A stretch of 45,457 nt of DNA from Herbinix sp. (GTDB taxonomy: Bacteria > Bacillota > Clostridia > Lachnospirales > Lachnospiraceae): the NCBI GenBank assembly GCA_029256105.1, contig JAQSYO010000031.1:1-45457 (forward strand), written 5' to 3'. The position numbers were made by a program, and so were the translations under genes. This document shows positions 9,686 to 18,284 of the stretch, piece by piece. How positions within the stretch are numbered: position 1 is the stretch's first letter; each line of letters begins with the position of its first letter. The notes beneath the pieces are model-generated. The model saw only the letters and a program-made list of their open reading frames with translations, searched no databases and was not told the origin of the DNA.

Positions 9686-11760
9686 TTAAGGTCAAACGCC
9701 TCATTTAATACTTCGGTTCCTTTTAGCACAAATCTCGCAGCTTGAATAATAGGAATGGAGGTGCCATCCTTTTTATATACCGCGATTTCTTTGATTTCAT
9801 CATATGGCAGTGTAATATCTGTATGGCAGTTAAAATAAGCCTTGCCCGGTTCAGTTTTACGAAGTAAGGATATTTCGTTGTCCCTTGCAACAATCTCCTT
9901 GCCATCTGGATTAAATACCTTGATTTCCTCACTCATTTTATAACAGGTATCACCGATAGCAAAATGGGGGCCTGTCTTCTCTGCAATTAAAATTGGTAGG
10001 CGAGGTGCAATATCAAATTTCTTACCCATCATATAAGCCGTGGTGTTCGTGCCAATTGCAAACTCACCTAGTGGCAGATATTCCTGGCTATACAACAGAT
10101 TTTCTTTAATAAAGCTCTTATTTTTCGCTTCCTCTGTAAAGTTCTTGCAACTATATTCTACGGTTTTTCCATCTTCAAATATAAGCTCCAGTTCACGATA
10201 CTCTAAGTCATGCAAGTAAATCTTTGGCACATGCAAAACTCCTTTCGTTCCCTTTAGAACTGGGGAGGTAAATACCTCTCCTACCGGAATATTTACATCT
10301 GCGACACAGTTCTCAAAGATGGTTTCCTTGGAGCTGTCCTGAAGTGGGTATAACATCACCTTTATATCTGTATGATTTGTGCCAGCCCCTAAGATGTGAA
10401 CATAATCTCCCTGATCTAGTGCATCAATAATATATTGCTGAATTTTACGATATGTTTCACTTTCCAGTGTATTTACCTTTACGGTTTCTGCAAATATTTC
10501 ATTAAAATCCTTCCCAATCTCAGGAACCGGATAGGAAATAATCGTGAAGGAGGTTTCATCCATCTTTAAATATTCTTGTTTTATGAAATTGTCCTCTTTA
10601 TAATAATCTACATATAACTTTTGTTGACGTTTATCCAGCTTTACTACTTCCTTTTTATCCTCCGGTGCAAAAAGTTCTTCCCCAAACACCTCAATAACAG
10701 CAGGGCCAGCATATAAATCAGCCTTTTGTTTGTATTGCTCCAAAGCAGCCTTTAAGCTTTCTAGTTTTCTTTCTTTAAAGGCTTTATCCATGAATAACCC
10801 AATATCATAACGATGGTCATAGTCATACTGCTTATTAGGGCTTGTTGCATGATAACCAATCTTTAGATGTTGCATTTTGTTGACCGCATTATAAGCGGCA
10901 CGATAAATGGTAGGTTCTAAGCCTAATTTCTTAAAATTTATTACTGCATAACGAACCATTTTCTCAAAACCAATTTGATATCGGATATTTACGGTACCCT
11001 TTTTACTTAAATCCAGACGATTCGCTACAAAGCCCAAACGGTACCCCTCTGTAAAAGTGTTCGCCATAGCTTGAAGCTGATCCTCCGGTAGGGTATTTAA
11101 AAATTCTGCTGTCTTGATTTCATTCTCAGTAATATATTCACCAAATTGATAGAGGTATCGAAGATCAGATAATTCGGAATCCATAATGATATCTTTTGCA
11201 AAAGATAAATCAGTATCAATAAGTTCCCTCACTCTGTCAGTCATCAAGACTTCACAATAATCACTCATAAAGTCATAAATTGCACGTTTGACATCCTTAT
11301 ACGTATATTCATCTTCTTCTTCAAAATAATTATATATTTCAATTAATAACTCCAAATATATCGTGAGCTCATATAACTTGCTTTCATAAGCATAGATTAT
11401 TAATCCGCGAAGCTCTGTCGTCAAGAAAGAAAGTAGTTTGCCAAACTTCTCTCCTAATTGCTCACAAGCATAGGTTGGATTCGCATAACTTACATAATAA
11501 TTTTCACCTGTGATATCTTCATACAGAGTACGGTTTAGCGCTTGTAATTCTTTAAGAGAAAGGCTTGACATTCGGTCCTCTTCTACCATAGTTACAACAT
11601 TTTTAACCATTCGTACAAAGGCTGCCATTTTATGAAAATATAACTGAAAAGGTTCCTTTACTGAAGTTTCCTGCTCCATTAATCCGATTCGTTCCATTGC
11701 TAATTCATATCTTTCTCTGATTGCTTCATTTTCTTCTTGAAATAAAAGTTTGTATTTCAT
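9682..11760 (-). CDS. M29-family metallo-aminopeptidase
   Basis: The product is 692 residues from the ATG at 11760 (GGAGG 5 bases upstream). The C-terminal half carries M29 (AmpS/AmpT-like) features in order: NCVADVNIPVGEVFTSPV with the metal-ligand Glu, FAIGTNT, the AEKTGPHFAIGDTCY segment with a ligand His, and the HTDITL His-x-Asp pair. M29 enzymes remove N-terminal amino acids using two metal ions and are mostly cytosolic. The first 300 or so residues are helical and longer than in the compact M29 enzymes (about 410 residues), so this belongs to a long subfamily. No signal peptide is seen. It appears to be a single-gene unit. Confidence 0.85.
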   Translation of the reverse strand: MKYKLLFQEENEAIRERYELAMERIGLMEQETSVKEPFQLYFHKMAAFVRMVKNVVTMVEEDRMSSLSLKELQALNRTLYEDITGENYYVSYANPTYACEQLGEKFGKLLSFLTTELRGLIIYAYESKLYELTIYLELLIEIYNYFEEEDEYTYKDVKRAIYDFMSDYCEVLMTDRVRELIDTDLSFAKDIIMDSELSDLRYLYQFGEYITENEIKTAEFLNTLPEDQLQAMANTFTEGYRLGFVANRLDLSKKGTVNIRYQIGFEKMVRYAVINFKKLGLEPTIYRAAYNAVNKMQHLKIGYHATSPNKQYDYDHRYDIGLFMDKAFKERKLESLKAALEQYKQKADLYAGPAVIEVFGEELFAPEDKKEVVKLDKRQQKLYVDYYKEDNFIKQEYLKMDETSFTIISYPVPEIGKDFNEIFAETVKVNTLESETYRKIQQYIIDALDQGDYVHILGAGTNHTDIKVMLYPLQDSSKETIFENCVADVNIPVGEVFTSPVLKGTKGVLHVPKIYLHDLEYRELELIFEDGKTVEYSCKNFTEEAKNKSFIKENLLYSQEYLPLGEFAIGTNTTAYMMGKKFDIAPRLPILIAEKTGPHFAIGDTCYKMSEEIKVFNPDGKEIVARDNEISLLRKTEPGKAYFNCHTDITLPYDEIKEIAVYKKDGTSIPIIQAARFVLKGTEVLNEAFDLK

Positions 11761-11869
11761 ATTTCCCTCCGTGCAACTCATTGATTAAATCCACTTTTCT
11801 ACTTGTTGTTTATAATATTACATTGTTATTTCCATATGATTTCGAACCCTCTTGGGGGCATGGTGAATG

Positions 11870-12208
11870 TCATATTACCCTCCAGAGTAAACCAACGATA
11901 TATAAAACTAGCAGTAATATCGTCATAAAACCATTGAGTGCTACTCCAATTATAGGATAGCGAAAGAAGATATCTTTTTTCTTAAATGACTTATAAGAGA
12001 GTACAAAACCAAATACCGCAAGACCAAATAAAAGTATTCCGAATACTCCCAAAATCATGTCACCTTTCCCTCCGGCCAAACCGGAAAGGACGCTGATAGT
12101 AAGGAAGCCGAGAACTACGATTATTCCGATGATTGCCGAGATAATCCCTGTCTTGGTATGCCTTCTACCCGAAAAGCGAATCATATCCTTATCTCGTTTC
12201 AGTGTCAT
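11870..12208 (-). CDS. Small three-helix membrane protein
   Basis: This 112-residue protein has a basic N-terminus (MTLKRDKDMIRFSGRRHTK) and three hydrophobic helices at about 17-38, 44-68 and 82-106. It resembles small uncharacterised Lachnospiraceae membrane proteins (possibly the DUF6142 group, not verified). Its ATG is 2 bases after the stop of the VanZ-like gene, and its G-rich ribosome site is formed by the last codons of that gene, so the two are co-translated. The function is unknown. Confidence 0.75.
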   Translation of the reverse strand: MTLKRDKDMIRFSGRRHTKTGIISAIIGIIVVLGFLTISVLSGLAGGKGDMILGVFGILLFGLAVFGFVLSYKSFKKKDIFFRYPIIGVALNGFMTILLLVLYIVGLLWRVI

Positions 12209-12210
12209 CC

Positions 12211-12696
12211 TTATTTCCCCCTCTTTCTCTTTTTCTTTCCATGTGGTCCTCTAAATATGGCATTGCATATAGCAAAAAATAGATATCCTAAAATTCCTCC
12301 GATAGTATTTAATAGGATGTCATCCACATCAAATATTCCAACTTTTAATAACATCTGTGCCACTTCTACCGACAAACTAAATAATATACTCAAGAATGAA
12401 ATTAAGAAGAACTTGCGATATTTCTTATTTAATAAGGGAAGCATAAATCCAAAGGGTGCAAACGCAAATACATTGCCCAGAATATTTACAATAAAGCTTT
12501 CAAAACCCAGTTGTTCGCGGTACGTGATAAAGCGCCTAATTTCCTTCAAAAATTGTAGATTATAACGGTATTCATTCAAAATATAATCTCTGCCATAATG
12601 CTCACTAAAAAACAAAAAATAAGATAACAAAATGATATATAAATAAAACAAAAGCCATCCGGCCTTAGTCAATCGCTTTTTATTATATTCCTTCAA
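12211..12696 (-). CDS. VanZ-like membrane protein
   Basis: The product is 161 residues from a TTG start with GGAG 7 bases upstream. It has four or five membrane helices and the two VanZ family signatures: NILGNVFAFAPFGFMLP and SVEVAQMLLKVGIFDVDDIL followed by NTIGGILGY. VanZ relatives are membrane proteins linked to teicoplanin resistance in one case, but most have no known job. It is the first gene of a tight pair with the small membrane protein that follows. Confidence 0.9.
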   Translation of the reverse strand: MKEYNKKRLTKAGWLLFYLYIILLSYFLFFSEHYGRDYILNEYRYNLQFLKEIRRFITYREQLGFESFIVNILGNVFAFAPFGFMLPLLNKKYRKFFLISFLSILFSLSVEVAQMLLKVGIFDVDDILLNTIGGILGYLFFAICNAIFRGPHGKKKRKRGK

Positions 12697-12915
12697 TTTT
12701 TTTCTCCATATCCTATATTTTCTAATTATATTTTCCTTAACATTTCAAAATATGCATATTATCATCAATCTCAGTTGCTAACTTCTACAGCCTTTTGGAG
12801 ATTTATTGGTTTTGTTACCAAATATTATTATAAATCAAATCCAAATCCTAGTAAAGCATAATAAAGGGAGAAATGCGAATTATACTGGGGAGATATGAAT
12901 TATGGAGTGTACTGA

Positions 12916-13106
12916 GAATTTCGGGAGGCAGGTAGGCATAAGTGCCGGCATGTATTTTCGGTTACAGTACATCTTCGTGCATTGTTCGTCTCTTGGAAGA
13001 CATGGTAAGGAATCATGTCTTCTTGATACGAACAATTTGCACTCAGCTGTTCTGTAAACGAAATACATTTACCGGCACTTATGCCCACCTGCCTCCCTTA
13101 AAATTC
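12916..13106. repeat. Long imperfect palindrome (about 190 bp)
   Basis: The two halves pair along their whole length. The outer arms are GGGAGGCAGGTAGGCATAAG with its near-complement at the right end. An inner block is TTGTTCGT on one side and ACGAACAA on the other. The tip is AAGACATG (12997-13004) against CATGTCTT (13014-13021) with a 9-base loop. Several mismatches and small bulges interrupt it. No transposase is present, and it does not share the core of the elements at 23.3 and 26.2 kb. It lies between the VanZ-like gene and the hydrogenase gene. Confidence 0.9.
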
Positions 13107-13396
13107 TGACTTCTTGGACTTGGTTAAACTTTTTTATTGGTTTATTAATCGTAATCGAATTGATTTACGTTATTGTTGAGACATTCAAAACGGAAACAAA
13201 AAGATAGAATAAATACATAGCAACAAAAGTTGGATAAAGTAATAAAGGATGAAGTCTCAGAATAACCGAATGAGGTATTGCAAATTAGTACTTGGTACAA
13301 ACTATTTATGTAGCTTAGTGGATTTTTCGGTGTAATTCGGTTAAAATTGATTTATGTACTTATGCTATTTTTATGCATCTATGGAAAGGATTACTG
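13107..13396. other. Intergenic leader upstream of the hydrogenase gene
   Basis: No gene is seen here. An 8-bp inverted repeat (AACCGAAT at 13264-13271, ATTCGGTT at 13335-13342) lies 55 bases before the start and could be a leader stem or operator for the hydrogenase gene. A convincing promoter was not found. Confidence 0.4.
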
Positions 13397-14650
13397 GTGA
13401 GGCTATTGAAGACGTTTGAAGAATTGTATTATGAGGTTTTGGTACGGACGTTAAAGGAGAAGGATTCTAGTTTTTTGGAGAAAATGGAGCTTTATGATAC
13501 GCATCAGCTTGACTGTCTGCTTCATCCTGAGAAGCATCCTCTTGTTTGGCATAGTGGAGAATGTCATTGTGAAGATGGAGATCCTACTTGTGTAAAGGTT
13601 TGTCCGTTCCATGCTGTCCACCCTGGAGAATCAGGTGAGATGGTGATTGATGAAGATTTATGTGCAGGTTGTGCCATCTGCGTTCAAGAATGTCGTGCTA
13701 AGAATTTAACTAGCAGTAAGGATGTTATCCCTGCTCTGCAAGCAATTCGTTCTCATAAGGGTTTAGTTTATGCTTTGGTTGCACCTGCCTTCTTAGGTCA
13801 ATTCAGTAGTGATGTTACTCCTGGAAAGCTACGGAGCGCACTGAAAGAGATTGGTTTTGACGGGATGATTGAGGTCGCTTTGTTTGCGGATATCTTAACT
13901 TTAAAGGAAGCTTTAGAGTTTGATGCAAATATTAAAACCGAGAAGGATTACCAACTTACTAGTTGCTGTTGTCCTATGTGGATTGCAATGATCCGTAAAA
14001 TCTACAAAGATCTTGTTCCCCATGTGCCTCCGGCTGTGTCCCCGATGATTGCCAGTGGCCGTGCAGTTAAAGTTATGCATCCTGATGCCCTTACCATCTT
14101 TATCGGACCCTGCCTAGCGAAAAAGGCAGAGGCAAGAGAAAAGGATATCGCTGATGCGGTAGATTATGTACTGACCTTCCAGGAGATCCAAGATATCTTT
14201 AATGTTATGGAAATAGATCCCTCGAAGATGGAGGAAAGTGAGAAGGATCATTCCTCTCGAGCAGGCAGAATATATGCGCATACGGGCGGTGTTAGTGAAG
14301 CCGTCAGTGCTACCTTGGAACGACTTAATCCCAATCGCAAGATTACGATTCATACCCAACAGGCTGATGGTGTTCCTGCCTGTAAGGCTATGATTAATGA
14401 TCTGTTATCTGGCAATACTACTGCAAACTTCTTTGAAGGAATGGGCTGTGTCGGCGGCTGTGTTGGAGGACCTAGAGTACTTATTCCACACGAGATTGGT
14501 AGAGTTCATGTGGAGGAATATGGTGCAGCTGCTCCCTATCCGACTCCGATTGATAATCCCTATGTAATCGAATTATTGCATCGCCTTGGTCTTGATACGA
14601 TAGAAAGTTTATTAGAAAAGAGTGATATCTTCACTCGGAGCTTTGAATAG
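13397..14650 (+). CDS. [FeFe]-hydrogenase, group-B-like
   Basis: The product is 417 residues from a GTG start with GGAAAGG 7 bases upstream; an in-frame ATG at 13373 would add eight residues but has no ribosome site. Two [4Fe-4S] sites precede the catalytic domain: an unusual CxCx7CxxxCP stretch near residue 56, then CAGCAICVQEC. The H-cluster motifs follow: TSCCCPMW (about 188-195), GPCLAKKAE (about 237), and EGMGCVGGCVGGP (about 353). The TSCCCP form is that of group B enzymes such as Clostridium pasteurianum CpIII, rather than the classic TSCCPxW. The predicted role is reversible proton reduction with ferredoxin or a related sensing role. It seems to stand alone, with no maturase genes nearby. 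Confidence 0.9.
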   Translation: MRLLKTFEELYYEVLVRTLKEKDSSFLEKMELYDTHQLDCLLHPEKHPLVWHSGECHCEDGDPTCVKVCPFHAVHPGESGEMVIDEDLCAGCAICVQECRAKNLTSSKDVIPALQAIRSHKGLVYALVAPAFLGQFSSDVTPGKLRSALKEIGFDGMIEVALFADILTLKEALEFDANIKTEKDYQLTSCCCPMWIAMIRKIYKDLVPHVPPAVSPMIASGRAVKVMHPDALTIFIGPCLAKKAEAREKDIADAVDYVLTFQEIQDIFNVMEIDPSKMEESEKDHSSRAGRIYAHTGGVSEAVSATLERLNPNRKITIHTQQADGVPACKAMINDLLSGNTTANFFEGMGCVGGCVGGPRVLIPHEIGRVHVEEYGAAAPYPTPIDNPYVIELLHRLGLDTIESLLEKSDIFTRSFE

Positions 14651-14696
14651 ATTTATCATGTTTGATTAATTCAAATTTATAGGATAGATTAAATGT

Positions 14697-14806
14697 ATTT
14701 GATTGAATGTTTTTGATTGAATGAATTTGATTGGTTGAATTTGATTGCTTGAGTTTGAATGCTTGAATTTGAATGAATTTGATTATATGAATTTGATTAT
14801 TTGAAT
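14697..14806. repeat. Degenerate TTGAATTTGATT-type tandem repeat
   Basis: Short units mixing TTGAAT, GAATTTGATT and GCTTGA repeat imperfectly over about 110 bases between the hydrogenase stop and its terminator. Confidence 0.75.
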
Positions 14807-14808
14807 CA

Positions 14809-14858
14809 AAAAGGTTGATGTAAACAGGATACCACCTTTCTGTTTACATCAACCTTTT
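14809..14858 (+). terminator. Strong terminator after the hydrogenase gene
   Basis: A perfect 19-bp stem (14809-14827 with 14840-14858, core GGTTGATGTAAACAG) encloses a 12-base loop and is T-rich on the 3' side. The A-rich left flank lets it also stop minus-strand transcription from the hemerythrin side. Confidence 0.9.
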
Positions 14859-14944
14859 ATTTTATTACTTTTACTTTATTTTTATATTTTATCATTTTTA
14901 TTGTTAATATTTATCTAATAATTTTACTTTGTTACTATTATTTA

Positions 14945-15012
14945 TTACTGTTACTTTATTACTGTTACTTTATTACTGTTAGTTTGTTACTGTTAGTTTG
15001 TTACTGTTATTA
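14945..15012. repeat. 14-bp tandem repeat, about five copies
   Basis: Units of TTACTGTTACTTTA (14945-14958, 14959-14972) and TTACTGTTAGTTTG (14973-14986, 14987-15000) are followed by a partial copy. The array ends 25 bases beyond the hemerythrin stop. Confidence 0.9.
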
Positions 15013-15037
15013 GAAGCCTACTTACACTCAATCTCAA

Positions 15038-15427
15038 TTATTGCCCAATTAATTTATCACTTTCAAGAATATGGTGAACCAACCAATCAGCTAAGAAATT
15101 AAGGATTTCTAAGATTGCATCCTTTTGATTCTCATCCAAATTGGATAAATCGTAAGAAGATACTTTTTCAATAAATTCCTCATGCTCTGCTTTCTGCGAA
15201 AACAACTTTTTATAACGAATACTCATCATATATTCTTCTTCATGTTGAAAATGTGTTACAGTATAGTCTTTTAACTCATCCAAGATTTCAACAATATAAT
15301 CATACTTATCCGGAATAAATTCATCTACTAATGTCTCATAAGCTCTGTTCGTAATCTCAAAAAGCTTCGCATGTTCCTTGTCAATACTTTCGATTCCTGT
15401 ACGGAATTCGTCTTTAAATTCATACAT
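15038..15427 (-). CDS. Bacteriohemerythrin
   Basis: This 129-residue single-domain protein has the di-iron ligands of the hemerythrin family in order: IDKEH, HFQHEEEYM, the His in AEHEEF, and WLVHHILESD. Bacteriohemerythrins bind oxygen reversibly; in anaerobes they probably scavenge or deliver oxygen. The start has a GGAGG upstream, and the predicted protein is cytosolic. It seems to be a single-gene unit next to the hydrogenase, whose active site is oxygen-sensitive, though a functional link is only an inference. Confidence 0.95.
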   Translation of the reverse strand: MYEFKDEFRTGIESIDKEHAKLFEITNRAYETLVDEFIPDKYDYIVEILDELKDYTVTHFQHEEEYMMSIRYKKLFSQKAEHEEFIEKVSSYDLSNLDENQKDAILEILNFLADWLVHHILESDKLIGQ

Positions 15428-15450
15428 ATCCTTTTCCTCCGTTTAATATA

Positions 15451-15490
15451 AGTGCCCTCAAAACATCCAATTTGGGGTTTTGAGAGCACT
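15451..15490 (-). terminator. Stem-loop between the Ig-like surface gene and hemerythrin
   Basis: AGTGCcCTCAAAAC (15451-15464) pairs with GTTTTGAGaGCACT (15477-15490), 13 of 14 bases, around a 12-base loop. It follows the surface-protein stop by 65 bases and precedes the hemerythrin ribosome site, so it may terminate the first transcript or sit in the second leader. The minus-strand T-run is weak. Confidence 0.6.
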
Positions 15491-15554
15491 TTCTCTCTAG
15501 TGATTATAATTTTATAATTCCTTATTCTTTATTAATTCTAATTAACTCCATTTA

Positions 15555-18119
15555 CTAATAGGATGCCATTACTCCCATTGTAGTTGTCATTGCATTGGTT
15601 GAATTTCCACTTAGATCTGTAATCGCATTATTAATAATATCAATTTTTAAATAAGCCCCATTCATTGGAATATTAGTAAGATTAATATAAGCGCTGTTAC
15701 CGCTAATTGTTACAGTGTTACTAAAATCAATTGCCACTGTTCCAATCTGTGTTACCTTCACTAACAAATTCCCCTTAATCTGTTCACTAAAATTTAATCG
15801 AATTATATTTTTCGAAGTCTTATCAAATACCGCATCAATGTAATAAGGTTTCTTGTTGTCCTTCAATTCTACAGATTTTGTAAATGTCGTAATGGCGGAG
15901 TAGCTTCCGTTATATCCTCTCACACCGGTGACAGTAACCGGTCGTTCTACAGTAACATCAATGGAACCGTCTGCTACCGTTAAAAGTACAGTTGCTCCGT
16001 TATCTGATGTGTTTTTTGTTACTCGGGCAGAAATTATAGTTGCACCTGCAATTTTATAATTACCTACTTGCTCTGCTGTAGCAACATCAAGTTTATTAAT
16101 GAATTCTAAGCTGATTTCACTTAGGTTCGTCGAGGACTGGCTAATTAAATAAGGTCCCGGAAGCTCCCCTGATACTCCATTGGTATTACTAACAGTAATT
16201 ACTCTTGCAAGACTCATGTTTTTAAAGCTATCAAGTGCAAAGCCCTGATCAAGATTAAACGTATAATTGCCTGCTAAGTTGATATTACTTAATTGTAATT
16301 TAATTATTTTTTTATTACCATCAACATTCGCAAGCTTGGTAAAGTTTACGTTCGTTCCTGGCTTGATATCATCATTTACTGTTATTAGTGTTGCACTAAA
16401 GATGCCTGTACTTGCGAGTACATTAACATCCTCATTATAAGTTAAGGTGAGTATGCCAGTCTTTGCATCATATTCATTCAGTAGCAATACCGGGCTCGTC
16501 TTATCTGCGGTAAAATCAACACTAAACTCTCTCATTTGCTGTGCAGTGTAGTCATTCTCCACTACATTATATCCATTCCAGTAGCCGACAGTCACTTTAT
16601 TATAGCCGGAAAGCTGCGCGTCCGCTTCCGTTAAGGTATAATTTACTTTCTTGTTATCTGTAGTGTCTATGATACCATTAATCGGTGCACCACCTCTTAC
16701 CTGCGCTATTCCTGCATCTTTGACGGCACGATTAAAGGTTGCTGTAATCGTGTAGTATGAAGTACGTACGATCATCACTGGTACTATCTGTGCCTTTTTC
16801 GTATTATCCGTTCTAAGATATGCTGGTAAGGTAAAGCTTGCCGGTGAATTACCGGATAAATCTTTAATACCGGTTATAATTACTGAGAATATCTTACCAT
16901 AATCGCTTACACTTATTTTTGATAAATTAATAGTAAGTGATTTTTTATCTGTACTTGGAATATAATTCAATTTATTATTTAAAGTACTTATCGTAACTTG
17001 ACTAGCAACCGTAGATGCATTCGACGTATTCACTTCTGCTGCATTCGTAACATTAAAGTTAGTAAAATCTACTGCTTCTGTAAATTTAATAGTAGCAATC
17101 ATACCTGAATCATCAAGTTCAACGTTTGATATAGCCGGAGGAACAAGATCGATGTAAGTTATTTGCTTATAATATTGCTCCATTGCCACACCGTTTGTTG
17201 TTAATATCTTACTAGAAAAACTGATACCATAGATACCCTCTAGTGTATTGGCAGTCGTAATCGTCAAGGTTTGTAAGTCGGTTGATAAGCTAGCGGTCAA
17301 TGCTCCAGGGTCTTTAGCTACAACTCCTTTTATATCCTTTAACATAGAAATTCCGATATTATCAGTTAATTTATTATTTATTCCAATGACAGTATTCTTG
17401 TCAACCGGACTATCAAATACCACTTTGATTTCTGAGGAACCAACAATCTCAGCGCTTCTTACCGTCGCAGTCGGTCCAACTACTTCAATTATAACAGCAT
17501 CATTGATAATGCTGTTATTGGCAGCTGCTTGCGTCGCCGTTTTTGCTGCTGTTGCTCTAAGAACAACTGTACCGGCTTTCGTCGCTGTTATAGTACCCTC
17601 GGTATTGTTATCTATACGGATACAGTCTGCGTCGCCATCTTCTATGGACCAAAAGACTTTATCTGAAGAATTTGCCGGAGTAATTGTAGTATTAAAATCG
17701 AAGGTTTGACCCAGCGTCATTCTGTGGGATCCTTTCAATTCAACAGCATTCGAAATTGCAATCTCTGTTGCTGGAATAGTTACAGTTACTTTACAAGAAA
17801 GAGTCTTTGTCTTTTTTGAAGGATATGTAATCTTACATTTTATATTAGTAGAACCCTTATTTACTGTGGTAACCAAACCTTTGCTTGTTACTTTTGCGAT
17901 TTTAGTATCCGATGAGGACCACTTATATTTACTTCCTGCTACTTTGTTCTTAATTCCTAATTGATAGGTTTCACCGACGCCAACAATTTCTACTTTACTC
18001 TTTACAAATGTCGGAGTCGTCGCCGCATTAGCAACAACAGTACCCTGATTCCAAAACAATGGTATAATAAGCATCATTACTAGGACCAGAGCAAATTTCT
18101 TGCTTCGATACAATTTCAT
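15555..18119 (-). CDS. Large secreted Ig-like surface protein
   Basis: This 854-residue protein has a clear signal peptide (about 1-33, ending VVANAATT). Residues about 38-115 form a BIG2-type bacterial Ig domain (WSSSDTKIAKVTSKGLVTTV, then KGSTNIKC), and about 116-215 a second one (ITPANSSDKVFW, then AGTVVLRATA). The rest is a series of about five or six beta-rich units with recurring SxEIKVVFDSPV or LTLTYNEDV type strands, like the SbsA/Big_5 Ig-like repeats of S-layer proteins. No S-layer homology or sortase motif is visible. It is probably an adhesin or wall-associated structural protein. The ATG has AGGAGG upstream and a strong promoter. Confidence 0.85.
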   Translation of the reverse strand: MKLYRSKKFALVLVMMLIIPLFWNQGTVVANAATTPTFVKSKVEIVGVGETYQLGIKNKVAGSKYKWSSSDTKIAKVTSKGLVTTVNKGSTNIKCKITYPSKKTKTLSCKVTVTIPATEIAISNAVELKGSHRMTLGQTFDFNTTITPANSSDKVFWSIEDGDADCIRIDNNTEGTITATKAGTVVLRATAAKTATQAAANNSIINDAVIIEVVGPTATVRSAEIVGSSEIKVVFDSPVDKNTVIGINNKLTDNIGISMLKDIKGVVAKDPGALTASLSTDLQTLTITTANTLEGIYGISFSSKILTTNGVAMEQYYKQITYIDLVPPAISNVELDDSGMIATIKFTEAVDFTNFNVTNAAEVNTSNASTVASQVTISTLNNKLNYIPSTDKKSLTINLSKISVSDYGKIFSVIITGIKDLSGNSPASFTLPAYLRTDNTKKAQIVPVMIVRTSYYTITATFNRAVKDAGIAQVRGGAPINGIIDTTDNKKVNYTLTEADAQLSGYNKVTVGYWNGYNVVENDYTAQQMREFSVDFTADKTSPVLLLNEYDAKTGILTLTYNEDVNVLASTGIFSATLITVNDDIKPGTNVNFTKLANVDGNKKIIKLQLSNINLAGNYTFNLDQGFALDSFKNMSLARVITVSNTNGVSGELPGPYLISQSSTNLSEISLEFINKLDVATAEQVGNYKIAGATIISARVTKNTSDNGATVLLTVADGSIDVTVERPVTVTGVRGYNGSYSAITTFTKSVELKDNKKPYYIDAVFDKTSKNIIRLNFSEQIKGNLLVKVTQIGTVAIDFSNTVTISGNSAYINLTNIPMNGAYLKIDIINNAITDLSGNSTNAMTTTMGVMASY

Positions 18120-18201
18120 TCTACCTTCCTCCTAATCTCTTCTCTGCTACTATGGAAATGTAGCCTTTGCCTTTGTGGTTGTGCCAGTATTATTACTATA
18201 T

Positions 18202-18230
18202 ATAGTATCATAACACATACATGTTGTCAA
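18202..18230 (-). promoter_or_regulatory. Promoter of the Ig-like surface protein gene
   Basis: A perfect TTGACA (18225-18230) lies 17 bases from TACTAT (18202-18207) on the minus strand. It is about 80 bases from the start codon. Confidence 0.65.
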
Positions 18231-18284
18231 AATCTTGTCGAATTGTTTAATATTTTCTTACAATGTAATTTTTGGTCATATTAC

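Noticed and set aside
12880..13088. Two overlapping 62-codon minus-strand reading frames
   Set aside because: They lie inside the long palindrome, have no ribosome site and would be produced by the inverted arms alone.
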